64,000 nucleotides of DNA from Onthophagus taurus (lineage: Eukaryota > Arthropoda > Insecta > Coleoptera > Scarabaeidae), in NCBI RefSeq assembly GCF_036711975.1, contig NC_091975.1:2668501-2732500 (forward strand), read 5' to 3'. Position 1 is the first letter of the stretch; each line of letters opens with the position of its first letter. The translations under genes were made by a program, and so were the position numbers. Shown here one piece after another: positions 22,098 to 34,900 of this stretch. The notes beneath the pieces were generated by a model that saw only the letters and a list, made by a program, of their open reading frames with translations, was not told the DNA's origin and did not search any database.

Positions 22098-25000
22098 ATG
22101 ATGGCAACGGTACAGCAACAGGTAAGAATGAAAGAATCTCATTAGATTATTAATTCCGTTTGTAATCAGTTCACTTGCGCCGGTGATTTTGACGGGGAAC
22201 GATTTATATTGAGTAATATTAGAAAAGAACGCGAGGATTCCTATTAGTATCGCTACGATTTAATTATGAAAGTACGACGAGGTGATTCCGTTTTCCAACT
22301 CGACGAGAAAAAAATAATAAAGTAAAGAAATCATAATAATAACGTGAATGTAAGAAGTGTTATGTAAAAATCTGGGAACAATCTTAAATTTTTTTAAATT
22401 AATGCTTTTTGTATTATTTATATTAATCGGCAACATTATAAATTGTTTTATAAAAACAAAAATAAATACATAGAAGAAATAATTTAAATTTATAATGTAA
22501 TTGGCCTCCTATTTCGACGTTTTGTACCAATATTTAAGCCGTAATATACACAATTGTAACATTGCCAAGAATTGGGGTCGTTTCCCACAGCATTTCATCC
22601 CTTCAAGATGCACTTTTCTATGCCAAACAACCGTTCAATTGAAGGAAAAATTATTTTAACAGTACCCTTTACCCTTTTTATTTGCAACATTTTTTTTAAT
22701 AAATTTGCCCCAATTTTCCTAATTAAATCAAATCAATATAATAATTACGGATCAAAATTAATTCTTATTTATTTATAAAATAATGTTTAAAATAAATGAA
22801 TTACTTAAAAAAATTAATTTATTAAAAACGATTTTAGGTTGGCAACAAATTTAATTTTTTTTTTGAATCAATTTTATTTATTTTTTATTAATTTATTTTT
22901 CTAAACTAAAATAATTATAAAATTAAATTAAAGTTATTTATTATAAGAATAATTAAAATTTAATAATAAATTTTTGATTTTAAATAAAATTTCAATTAAA
23001 ATAATTTTAGGTTGGTAACAAAATTAATAACTTCAAGCGGAAAAAATCTAACCTCAAATATTTAATTTAAAAGTATTAATCTAGTATCACGATTTAAAGT
23101 TATTAATAAAATCTATATTGCTGTATAATTTTAGCCTTCATCGAATATAATGGATTCTTTGGATACCCCAGGGCATATTTTACAAACACATTCAATTAAT
23201 GCCTTAATGCAAGATGACGATTTTAAAAATTATGTTTTCGACGAAGCAGGTAAGGATATTTTTATTTTATTATTTCAACAGATGTTTTTGTTAACGCAAG
23301 TAAAAAGATTTTGTCTCGTTAACGGAACAGATGTGAAACTCGAAAACCAGTTTTTTTTTGGAAATGTAGTCGGCGAGGATTTTTGTTATTAGAGTGGGAG
23401 GATAAAATAAAATTTTCATGTAGGAGACCTTGATCAAAGTTACCCCATTCGTAGAATAAAAGCGAAGCGGTAGTGACTTAAGGCCACAGTTTTAACCCCA
23501 TAACCCCTCGTTTTTAACGCTGACTTTTATTACGCTTAAAAACTAATTGTTAAAAATATTTTTGAGCTGATGGCTGGCGACACGATTTCAATTTCAGATC
23601 TTTTGGGTCTTAATTCACCACGCGGTCTTCTTGGGAATTCTGAGAGGTACACATCCGAAGATCTTTCTTCGCCATCTCCAGTAAGGAATTTACAGGTACG
23701 TTTGAATAAACTGCTTAATTATTTGTTTAAACCTTTTAATTTTAATAATTTTAGTCTTAATATGACTTTTGCTATTTTTTTTGAGTTTTTGTCTCAATTT
23801 TTTTCAACGCCATTTTGATTTTATTTGGTGTAATTTAATTTAAGTTGGCAACATTTTTAAAATTCATTATTAAATAATTGACTTAATTTATTTAAATATT
23901 TTTTTATTTCTGTTTAGAGAAACATGTCGAACACATCAACAAGTTCTTCTTTACCAACTTATCAGAGTTTATACCCGAAAAACTCACCCCCAAGGTAATT
24001 TATTTTTACAAAAATTATTTTTTTACTGTTTTATTTTTTAGTTACAGTACTGTTGGTAACCCTGTTTCAACAACCCATGATCCTTCGTTGATTGGAAATT
24101 TCTTCAATTGGACACCAAGTACATCCGGAGTTTCTGATAGCGTTTCTTCTACTCCTGATGCAAGTTTATGCGATGTTTTGGTAATAAATCGTATTTATTT
24201 TATGCATTTATTAAATTTAGTTATTTTTTCAGGGTAATATGTGCTTAAACGATGTCCTCCAACGCAACAACACGGATGTTCGTTCAGAATTTGAAATGGC
24301 AAATCTTCAAAATCTTCAAGCTTTACAAGCCATCAAATATTTGCAACCCTCACCGTTTCTCAACACTTTACTAAGAAGTGGTTATCCAACAGCAACTCAA
24401 GTAAATATGTTACACGTTACATTATAGCGTTTTGATATTATTTTTTTGGAATATTAGCTTTTTGATCGTTGGAATAACAACTCCGCATGGGGTGGTCTCT
24501 TTTCGCTTGCCGGTCAAGTCCAAGAAAACCTCCAGTTAGATCGTGCGGCTCGTCTTTATCGTTCCGCAGCTTCTGTATGCGACGCAACTTGTACCTGGAG
24601 CGGTGTGCTACCTCAAAACACCACCATGATATCAAAACAAGGTTTTTCTAATAAAGTCTTCCTGGGTGGTGTACCTTGGGACATCACCGAACAACATCTC
24701 GTCCAAGTTTTTCGACAATTTGGTCAAATTCGCGTTGAATGGCCTGGAAAGGAAAAACAAGTGTCACAGCCGAAAGGTTACGTTTACGTCATCTTCGAGT
24801 CGGAAAAGAATGTTCGTGCACTTCTACATGCTTGCAGACACGATATAGATTGCACGGGAAATTGTTATTTTAAAATTTCGTCGAAACGGATGAAGAGTAA
24901 GGAGGTTCAGGTTATTCCATGGAGTTTGAGCGATTCGAATTATATGCAATCTGCGTCGCAGAAATTAGATCCGAATAATACGGTTTTTGTGGGAGCTCTC

Positions 25001-25535
25001 CACGGAATGTTAAATGCGGAAGGGTTAGCCAAAATCATGAATGATTTGTTTGATGGAGTTATTTATGCTGGTAAAAATGAATTCCCTTTATCAAAACTTG
25101 TTTGTATTGATTCATTTATTTTTAATTTTTAGGTATTGATACCGATAAATACAAATACCCCATAGGATCAGGAAGAGTGACCTTTAACAATTCAAGATCA
25201 TATATGAAAGCGGTAGCTGCTGCTTTTATCGAAATAAAAACAGCAAGATTCACAAAAAAGGTAAAACCTAAAATATCAAAACTGTACTTATTAGTAATTA
25301 AATCGATTTGTTATTGCAGGTACAAGTTGATCCGTATTTGGAAGATTCTTTATGTTCAGTTTGCGGTGTTCATCAAGGTCCATATTTTTGTCGTGAATTA
25401 ATGTGTTTCCGATATTTTTGTCGTTCCTGTTGGCAATGGAAACACTCGCAAGATTTAAGACATCATAAGCCGTTGACTCGTAATCCGAAGAACGCGAACA
25501 ACTTAGATATGGGATCCGTTTTAACCGTAACTTAA
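22098..25535 (+). CDS. orb: Orb, CPEB1-type cytoplasmic polyadenylation element binding protein
   Basis: Germline/neuronal regulator of mRNA polyadenylation and translation. Exons 22098-22121, 23135-23249, 23598-23695, 23918-23994, 24042-24180, 24233-24400, 24458-25070, 25133-25260, 25320-25535 join to 525 aa. The N-terminus is short and Ser/Thr-rich ([15 protein letters not shown]), without the long polyQ of the fly protein. RRM1 has [13 protein letters not shown] and [13 protein letters not shown]2 has [17 protein letters not shown]; the C-terminus is the CPEB zinc-binding ZZ domain ([13 protein letters not shown]...[15 protein letters not shown]). The VPWDITE signature places it with CPEB1/Orb, not Orb2. 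A second in-frame ATG at 23570 may give an alternative start (see findings). Confidence 0.95.
22122..23134 (+). other. First orb intron, AT-rich
   Basis: About 1 kb, very AT-rich, with no supported gene. TTTTAGGTTGG(C/T)AACAAA occurs twice, near 22834 and 23005, suggesting a short internal duplication. Confidence 0.4.
23250..23597 (+). promoter_or_regulatory. orb intron 2, possible alternative promoter
   Basis: This intron is locally richer in G+C around 23420-23560 than its neighbours and ends in an acceptor that overlaps an open frame starting at ATG 23570. An internal promoter is possible but no core element was recognised. Confidence 0.3.
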
Positions 25536-26720
25536 TGGTAAAATCGTGGATGATTAGTCTCGGCGCATTTTGTTGTTTGTTTGATTTTTATTTGATATGT
25601 TGGAATTTATATCGTATGTTTATCGTTATCTTAGTAATTTGAAAGTTTAGTTTCCATTGTCTCGCAAAGATCATAAAATGGATACTGAATTTCGTCTTTA
25701 TTTTAGCTAACTCTAGCTAAAACCTAGACCTGTTTAAGTTTTTTCTCGAAAATTACAAAAAAAATCAAGGTATTCTACAAAGTTAGAATTGATCTCCATA
25801 AATTTCTTGTTTACTTTGTAGAGTAATATTTATTGTTATTCCATTTGATAACCATTGGTAAATTTAATATTGTAGTTTTAGGTGTTTGATAGATGATCCT
25901 ATCGGATATTTATTTTCTTTTACGTTTAAATTTTTTATTTATGGGGTTTTCTTGTTTTTTTAATGGATGGAAAATAGGTAATAGGCGTTTTCAATTTCAC
26001 ATCGAAGTGCTATTTTGATGTTATTATGATGAATTTGGCTAAGATTTTTGGATTACGATTTTTGATGTTTTTCAAAAAAAAAAAGTTATAAATATTTACT
26101 CTAATTATAATCAAATTTATGAATTGGGAATTAAAATTATTGCATTTCAAAATTATTAATATTTGTTCAATTTTTTTATGTGTCAATACAGAACATTCAT
26201 CCTATTACCTCCCAAAAAAATCAAATGTGACGTTTAATTTTTGTCTATCGTTTTATTTGTTTTTAATTTTACTTTTAGTTTTGTTTTAAATGTTTAACCC
26301 CTGACTGTGTTTATGTGATTGTAGTTTTTAAGGTAGATTTAATGTTTGTTTCTTAAACGAAGCTGTTCAACTAAAACCACTAATTTAAATAACCCAATGA
26401 AATCCTGTTAATGTTTGTGTGATAGCTTCGTTTATGAGTATTCATCAGCAGTGCACAAATATTTAACTCTAAATGGTGAGTTTTAATTTTTTTTTATTCA
26501 CGTTTCAAATCTTAGGAGTTTTAACGAGTTTTTAGAATAACGTATCAGTTTGGTAATTCTAAAACGAAATCTTTGATTATATTAACAGTATTATAACAAA
26601 ATGTGCCCCGCTGCTGAAATCTTTCCTGTTTTTGTTCACCAAATTTTAATGTATTCCTAATAAATACCTCTGTTGCTTTAAATTGTTATTGTTATTCCTA
26701 AAGTTATGGAAAAATAAACA
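25536..26720 (+). other. orb 3'UTR with CPE-like U-rich elements
   Basis: Long 3' flank ending near AATAAA signals at about 26660 and 26712. It contains CPE-type motifs: TTTTTAT at 25932-25938, TTTTTAT at 26173-26179 and TTTTAT at 26251-26256. The extent is inferred from the polyadenylation signals. Confidence 0.5.
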
Positions 26721-26721
26721 A

Positions 26722-27080
26722 ATTAAAGGTAATAAATAATTATTCATACGTTTTACAGTGTTTTATTACATCTTGTTGGGTAATAAGTAATAAGAGTATA
26801 AGAAAGAAATTAGCAACATTAATTTATTGAGGGTACAACCACAATTAATAGCGCCATCTATGAGAATAATACAGGCGATTCACAAATTTAAACGTCGTCA
26901 TTTTTAAATTAAAGCTAATAAATAGTTATACGTTTTAGATTGTTTTATTACATCTTGTCGAATAATAGAAGATATAAAAACGATTTTAGCAATATTTATT
27001 AAGGGTGAATTAACAATTAATAGCGCCATCTATGGGAATAATTCAAAACTAATCACAAATTTAAACAGCGTCGCCATTTC
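26722..27080. repeat. Tandem duplication, two units of about 185 bp
   Basis: Unit 1 starts near 26722 and unit 2 near 26908. Shared, in order: TAAAG(G/C)TAATAAATA, CATACGTTTT or ATACGTTTT, TTTTATTACATCTTG, ATTAATAGCGCCATCTATG, AATAAT, and TCACAAATTTAAAC. Each unit carries one AGATGGCGC-type motif (26851-26859 and 27023-27031). The units have diverged with several indels, so the event is not recent. Confidence 0.7.
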
Positions 27081-28983
27081 TGTTACATCTAAGCATTCCT
27101 TGTTATTCCCGATTTTTTCGGGATAAATTGGGATATAAATGAAACTATAACGACTAAAGTTCTTTAAAGCAACGGTCGGTAAGTGTGTTCAAAAATATCT
27201 TTGGTTAATATTTTGAGATCGAACTTCCGTTCATATCATTCTCCAGTTTTTAGGTTAGAAAGTTACGAGTTTAGATTCTACGAGTTAAACACTATCTCAA
27301 GATAAAATTTTCAACGAACTTTTGAAGACTGTTTGGAGCTTTTAAAATGGTAAGTTTTCATAAAAAAACTATTTTGAGCTTTTGAAAAGGTAAATTTTGA
27401 CATCAAAAAAAAATTTTATATAGAGACATCTATAATTTAATAGCGTAACATTACATAAACTCATAAAAATTAATACTTTTGGTCCTTGAAAAGCAAAAAA
27501 AAAGGATAAAATAAAACCAATAAAAAATATTCTTCATTCTTAATTTATTAAATATTTAGTACACTTTAGCCTATCCTAAAGATAATATTACACATACTTT
27601 TTTATACAAAAGAAAGGGGAAATAAAATAACTTCTTTTAACACACACGCCTTTATGGCACAGACTTATTTATTTATTTTGGTTGAATCTAAGGATTTCAA
27701 TGGGGAAGTTTAAAAATAAATAATATCATTAGAAATAAAACTTTTTGTTTAAACCCGGGACGTAAAAATTAATTCAAAGAAAACCTGTAATAATAACGAT
27801 AGTGCCAAGAAAAAAATACAAAAAGAAAAACTTGGTAACAAAGCTAAATGTGTTTAAAAGTATTTTTATATATTGTAAAACTGTAAAAACTTCACCGTCT
27901 ATCATCATCATTTTTTTTTACTTTGGTTCAAGAGAATATTATATACAAAAATCACAATAAGCCTTCAATATATACATATACGCTTTATTTGCATCATTTC
28001 TTTTAGTTATTATTACTTCATATATTTTAAACTGTTTTTAAATTACTTTTTTTAATTACTGAGGATAAATACAGAAGCATTTCTCTTAATTTGCTACCAT
28101 TTTTTTAAAAGAGAAGTGTCTCGGAGATAGCTACGGTGCTTATTTTTTACATGAGTATTTTCTTTTTAGTATTTTTATTTTTTTTCTTATAATATTAATT
28201 TCTTACATTATAAAAAATACTGACTGAAAAATAAAGAAACAGAAAAAATCTTAAATAAAAGTAGAGGTTTTATGATGGTTCCAAAAAGCAGCAGTATTTT
28301 ATAATAAATACAGGGCCCACATTAAACCAGATATGGTGAAGGGAAAAAACCTGTGCGCTTATAATGAAGCCTCAACTTTTAATATTACCTTGAGTAATAC
28401 AAAGAGAGAAACTTCTAATCAAATCGTTCTACAAAGTGAATTTTTGCACTATCTTTTTATTTATGTGTAACTGTTAGCGTGCAAGGAAAGGATATTTTAA
28501 TGAAAATGTTAGTTTACAAAAAAATAGTGCTCATTTTGAATTGCAGTGAAAAGACATGTTATAAGCGGGATAGAAAAAACAGGATGGTTTTTTAAGTTAC
28601 AATTCTCAATTCTCCTTCACCTTGCAGAAGAAAGAAGTTTTATTAATATCGTTTGAGTTTTGATTGACCAATTTTGATTTAGATTACACATTATTAGTTA
28701 TGGAGAGGATTTTTTAAGGATGGGTTGTTAAAATTCTTGATCAATCATCACAGTTTAACACTTTCTTTAAGGTTGGAATGTAAGTTAATACTGATATTAT
28801 TTTGAAAATACCCACAAATAGAAGGAATAGAAAAAGAAAAGGCGACAAAATAAGTGAGGAAAATCCCACCACCACAAAAGAAAATGCCGGAAAAAATTTA
28901 AAGTAATCAGCTTTTTAAAGAAACACAAAGAAAGTTAAAAAATTAATCACAAAATTTCTAAATTTTACGTTTTAATCGTTCAG
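27081..28983. other. Intergenic DNA and probable RUSC-like gene 3'UTR
   Basis: No coding exon is supported. A plus-strand ATG|GTAAGT-like site at about 27347 follows a pyrimidine-rich stretch and could be a lone 5' exon, but nothing follows it in frame. The right part is probably the 3'UTR of the minus-strand gene that stops at 28984. Confidence 0.4.
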
Positions 28984-31900
28984 TCAAAAACGTCCATTAT
29001 CTGCTGGAATTACAGCAGATCTTGGCACCAGTCCCTTTTGAGTACCTCTACAACAAAGCAGCCATTGTTCATCCACTTCTAATACGACTTTAAGCCTTTC
29101 TCCTTCGTTATAAGGAAGGTGGCCGCTTTCAGATGGCAATCTATGAGATAACGTTTTTACCACCCTTCAAAAAACAATACTCATTTTTACCAAAAACCGC
29201 GAACTAATTAATAACAAACACAAATCTTACTTTGGTGTTTGTGTTGTTGTTGTTTTTCTAGTTACAGATGTTGAAACGGCTCTTCTTGGTGGCGTTATTT
29301 TACTATTTTTTGTCGTTTGATTTGCAGGTTTATATGGTAAACTGCTGGGTCTTGGAATTATTCTTGGGGTATTCGAATTGTTTTCCAATTGATCTAATCT
29401 GCTTGTTCTTAAAGAAAAAAATAAATTGTGAAAGAAATATTCAATTGCATAAAAAAACTTACCTGGTTGTTGTTAAATTCTTTTTACCAATCACATTATT
29501 TTTGACTAGATTCGGAACTTTTTTAATAGCTCCCCCATTAATAGCCGTTGGAATTTTTCCTCTCCCAGTTGGTGATGGAATAGCAACGGGAATTCCTGAT
29601 GGTTTAACTGGGGAAATAACAGGTCGCGGTATTTTCGATTTAACATGAGTAGGCGATTCGGGAGGAGTTTGATCATTTCCCCCTTCTTTCCCACTTAACA
29701 TCTCCCACTTTCTTTGCAACTTTTTAAATTTCTTTCCATTCAATGGTTCAACACGATTCTCTTCTCCTTCATCTTTTGGTAAATTTTCAACATGACTCAA
29801 TGCTTCGTCATCTACTTGAGCTTGTTGGTGGTAATGAGTTTCTAAACTATCTGTGTATTCCTCTTCTGAATCGATGGCAAGTCGATTATAAGCTTGGTAT
29901 AGCTTTGAGGTTAAAGGTACACCAGACCATCGTTTTTTCGCTATTGATGCAACATCTTCAGCTAATTTAAACCCGGGTTTTGAATAACAACCGGGATCAA
30001 TGCAAGATCTTGGACGCGCTTTAGGTGGTACTCTTTTTGATGAATTTAATAAATCTGGTAATCCTTGTTCTTCATTTTTCGGTTGAGAAGCATGATGAAT
30101 CGCGGTTGCGCAAGAAACCTCATCAGTGTCCGATCCAGAAAAACTATAAGTTGAATATTTATGGATTTTATGAATCGGACTTGTTGGATGTTGATAAGAA
30201 TCCATTCGTCTTAAACTTTCATGTAATTGCCGATACTCAAACAACAAATCAAATTGAAACGGTAATAAAGCCAACGGTTGTAAAGCAACGATTAAACTAT
30301 CTAAAATCCCACGAATTGTTACACTTCCTGTTAATGACAATACCAATAAAGAATTTGCGTTGTAGTGCTTTTTAATGATACTTTCTCTAGTTCTTAAATA
30401 ACTTATCCAAGCATCTAAAGATCTTACGTTTAATAAACCAAACACGAAAGCGTTAAACTTAACCAATCCTTCTGATAAAGTATCTTCACCATTAATACGC
30501 ATAACCAATTCGTTTAAAGCTTTCGTTAAAGGTCCTTGTTGAGCCGAAGCTTCAACAACTTGCCAAACGGAATTATTAATTGCCCCAAACGAAGTTTCAA
30601 TCGAAGATTTTAATCCATCACTTAGCAAAGTGTATAAAGCCGGACATAAAGTATTAAGAGTTAATTTTGCGCAAGATGGGTTTAATTCTGAGTCACCAAT
30701 TGTGTTTAATTCATTTTGATTTGTTGCCGAAGAGAAATGTTGCATTAATCTTTCAACGGATTCCCCCACAGTCGTGACAAGATTCCTTTTTTGATTTACA
30801 TCATATTTTTGTGGGGTTGCAAGTGGTGATGAGTAACTTTCAGGGCTTGTTTCGCCTTCTTCACAGATTGCCATATCGACTAAAGTTTTTGTTTGATGAT
30901 TTCGATTAAGTAATAAAGCGGAGACGTTCGGGGAATTATTCGGAACGAAATGTTTTTGAGGAGCAAAACTGACTTTCTTTGAATTATCTTGGTTGATTTT
31001 TAACGATAAAAATTTAGTTACGTAACTTCTTAGTTGAGTGATGCTCTCATCGTTATCCGTATCTGATAGAGAAACCCCACTTAATTTTAAAAATTCTTCC
31101 AATTGGTAAATATCTTCGTAATTTAAATTATTAAATAACGGATCAATATTTGGTGGTGGGGTAAAAGTTCGTTCGTGTTCATCAAAACTTGAACTTGAAG
31201 TTCCAGCATCGACTCCTTCATCTTCAGTTTCGCTTAATCTTTTATTTCTTGGTAGATAATATGGTTCGTGTAAAGAGCTTCTTTTATTAAGATTTTCGAT
31301 AGATTCCTCATTAGTTTCGATTAAACTATAACGCTTCTTATTACCAATTAATTTATTATCAATTCCTTTTCGTAAAATACTTCTTGGTAATGGTGGACGT
31401 GGTGGAACATCCCCAGCCAAACTAATCGATCGCTTCGGAAGTGGGGGTGCTGTCACAGTAACCAAAGGTTTTTCATTATTCATCGAACTCGCTTCTGAAC
31501 TTGTAACACTATCGTATCGGTACACAAAAAGAGGATTTAAATTAGGACTGTTTTGAGAATCTGTTAATAAAGTTGAGGAACCTCTATAACCAGAACTTGG
31601 TTGGGTGGCTGTACTTGAGGTGGACGAAGTTTTTTCTAAACTTCCATAATCACAACTCATTGGGCGAGCACGTTCTTTCCAATTATTACTGTTTGACTTT
31701 TCGCGTTTCTTTGCAAAATGATGTGCCACTTCAGGAACATCGGCTAAAATAGTTTTAAATTCTTTTGGGAGTAAAATATTAAGCGAATCCCAATCCTGAA
31801 CGTGACTAAATCCTTTCTTTTTTAAAGCATCGAAGTCGTTGCAACTAAATGGTCGTCTTTTCGGAGGTGTTGAAACTGAATTTACCGGTTGAGGCATTAA

Positions 31901-34900
31901 TAAAATGTTGGCGATATCGTCGTCTTTGTTGTTTAAGAAGTCTAAATTAGGTAGTGCATAACTTGGATATAATACATAAACAGGTTTAGCAACTTCGCTT
32001 TTTTCTTTAAGTTTATTTAAAAATGATGGTTCAACTACTTTTACTCTTTCTTTGATACTTCCGGTTAATTTATAAGGTGGATTTTTAAATATATCTGTTA
32101 CGCTGGTTTGCATACTCTTATTAATCAACTTAAGAGGTACACATTTTGATATTTTTGATGATCTTTTTCGATCGATTTCGGATTGTATAATGCTTGAATT
32201 ACTACTCTCCGATGATATGCTAACACCAATACTATTCAAACGTTTCGTATTCGTAGCCGTTGATCTATAATCTTTTTTCTTTTCAACACTATTGTTGTTA
32301 TTTGAAAGTTTTTCTTTAATTTTACTTTCATCGCTTTTGAATTCTTCTTCCACTTCAATTTTACCACCATCCTCTTGATCCTCAACAATAACTTCGTTAC
32401 TTCTATTGCTAGTTATTTGTTCTATTTGCTTCGATTCCGATATGTTACTATCGCTGGGCCAATTTTCACTCGTACAAGAATTATCTAAAGCTGTAGACAT
32501 TCCTTCGGCACTCATACTTTTCTGTTTCATAAACAATTTGACTAGACTGAAGTTTTGCTTCCCCGAGTGATCACTACTTGTCGTACTCCCCGCATCTATT
32601 GATGTAGCCATATCTGAGAGTTCGCTCATCCCATTTGTACTCCTACTGCTGATTTGTTGGATTTGGTTTTGGATATCAAAGACTTTAACGGGTCTTCTAC
32701 GAACAGTACTTGAATCACTCTGAATAAAAAAGAATTCGATTTAATTTAAGTTTTACTTTAAATGTGTACATAATGATTAAGAATAAACTAGAAGAAATTT
32801 ATTTTATTTTAGATTTTTTGAGGTTATGTCAGGTTTTATTTTATTTTTTTATTTTTTCGTTGGCAACAAAACAAATGTGTCAAATCTGATACAAATATAA
32901 AAAGATAATAAATTTTTGAATAATCATCATTTTTCTTTTAATTTTTTATTATTACCATAATTTCCAATGTTATTACTAAATTATTTAATTAAAAAATTAA
33001 GTCACCGATTTTTTTTTTAGATTGGCACCAAGTGACTGTCAATGTCAAAAAATGAGTTAATTTTTTTTATTTCGAATAAAAGTGATTTATAATAAGGTAT
33101 TAACATAATTTCGTTAAAAAAATATTAGTAATAATCAATTTGTTTTTTAGCGTCTATCTTAACATAATTTATTTTCGCTTGGATGTCAGGTTAAAAGCGG
33201 TGAGATTTTTAGGTTAATTAAGTATTTTAATTAAAACATATTTCTTTAATAGTGATTAAGAACCATATAAGACCTCAATGGGATTCTCTTCATTTATAAG
33301 GATCATCGGAAAGTAATTATTATGGTTATAAAAGACTTTTTTACTTACCGAGCTGCAACTCATTTGATGCAAAATCAAACTTTTATTAATTTTCTTGTTC
33401 AATCTATTCCTAGTTAAATTGGGCATGCTTTGGCTTTTTAAAGTAGCCTCATTCATGTTGCAAGAAGAAGTTTCATCACTCGATTCATTATTATTGCCGG
33501 ATGGTAAACGTCTCAATTGACTCTCACCAGTTAATTTTTTTAATTTACTCCATGTGGTTAAAGTACTGCAATCAGATCTTGTCATGGATTGATCCAGACG
33601 CATATTTTGCAATTTCTTCTTCAACATTCTCGTCCAATTCGCATCTTCACTCGATACATCACTCTTATCTACTTTTAAGATAAATAAAATAGAAATTAAT
33701 ACCGTTTATTCAATATATTAAATCTTACCATTGTCATGGAAATCACTTTCTTCTGAAAACATAGTCATAGATCCTTCAAAAGCGATGGTGTAATTATCTT
33801 TGTTCGCTTGACATGTTAACATGATGTCATGTTCGTTTAACAAATCGCAATCTAAAGAATCGACGCTGAAATTTGCATCTAACATTGGGTTTTCTTTAAC
33901 CGGACTGAACAACAATTCCGATTTGCAGATTGACATTGTTGTTGAGTTTGCCGAATCCTCGCCTTGTGAACTTGTGTGAGGACTATCAAAATCAAATTTG
34001 GCCATTATTGATCCGGAAACACTTGCATAACTTTCCCCTTGCCTATTATTCTATATACACAAATTAAAATAATAATCGTTAACAAGATAAAGACGTTAAG
34101 TTACCTCTTGACTTAAATGATCAGTACACATCGGTGGTAAATTCGTTAATAGTGCGTGGATGTCTTCTGTTCTAAAACTCTCCATATCTGCTTCAGCTAA
34201 ATTTGCGTCCATGTTCTTAGCCAACGCGTCGTAGTAACCAATATCACTAGCATCGTACGACTCGGCCAGCGAAAGAATGCTTGTGTGGTTATTGTCCCGA
34301 TATCTATAAGTAAACATTACAAATTACTTATTAATTTGTTTTTCATTTAATACTTTAGTAAACATATTGGTGACAAAATAACACGAAAATATTTAAATTT
34401 CGATTAGGTGGAATTTGGCGCAGAAAATAATAAACATTTTTGAATATATTTTCAGTTTTGTCTCACCTCATGTCCTTTTTAAAAACGCATAAAACATCGA
34501 CCGTAAACTTAAACTTTAGATGTTTTGTTGCCAAATTTCCAAACTTGCCAAAATGAAATTTCATCAACCGATGATTTCGCATGGAAATGGCGACCGCATA
34601 CTTTGCCACTATGACGACAGTCTATTTGAGGCGAAGCGAGAGAGGTGGTTCGTCCATTAACCAATTTATTTCGTTCGTTTAGAAACATCTGGACGCGAGA
34701 ACTCTGGCTTCCAACAGATATTCATTTAGCAGCTGTTGTGTGTTTTAATATGCAATGTTATACTCATAAATCAACACAAATATTTTAAAAGATAAATATA
34801 AATTAACTAATTATTGTAAGAGCAAAGATTATCTTATGTTGTAACAATAACAAGGTCGATAAAGTTTTAGTTTCTTGATGTAGCCGATTTTAATTATATA

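Noticed and set aside
27301-27360. ATG|GTAAGT at about 27347 as the first exon of a new plus-strand gene
   Set aside because: No downstream plus-strand exon could be joined, and the next genes are on the minus strand.
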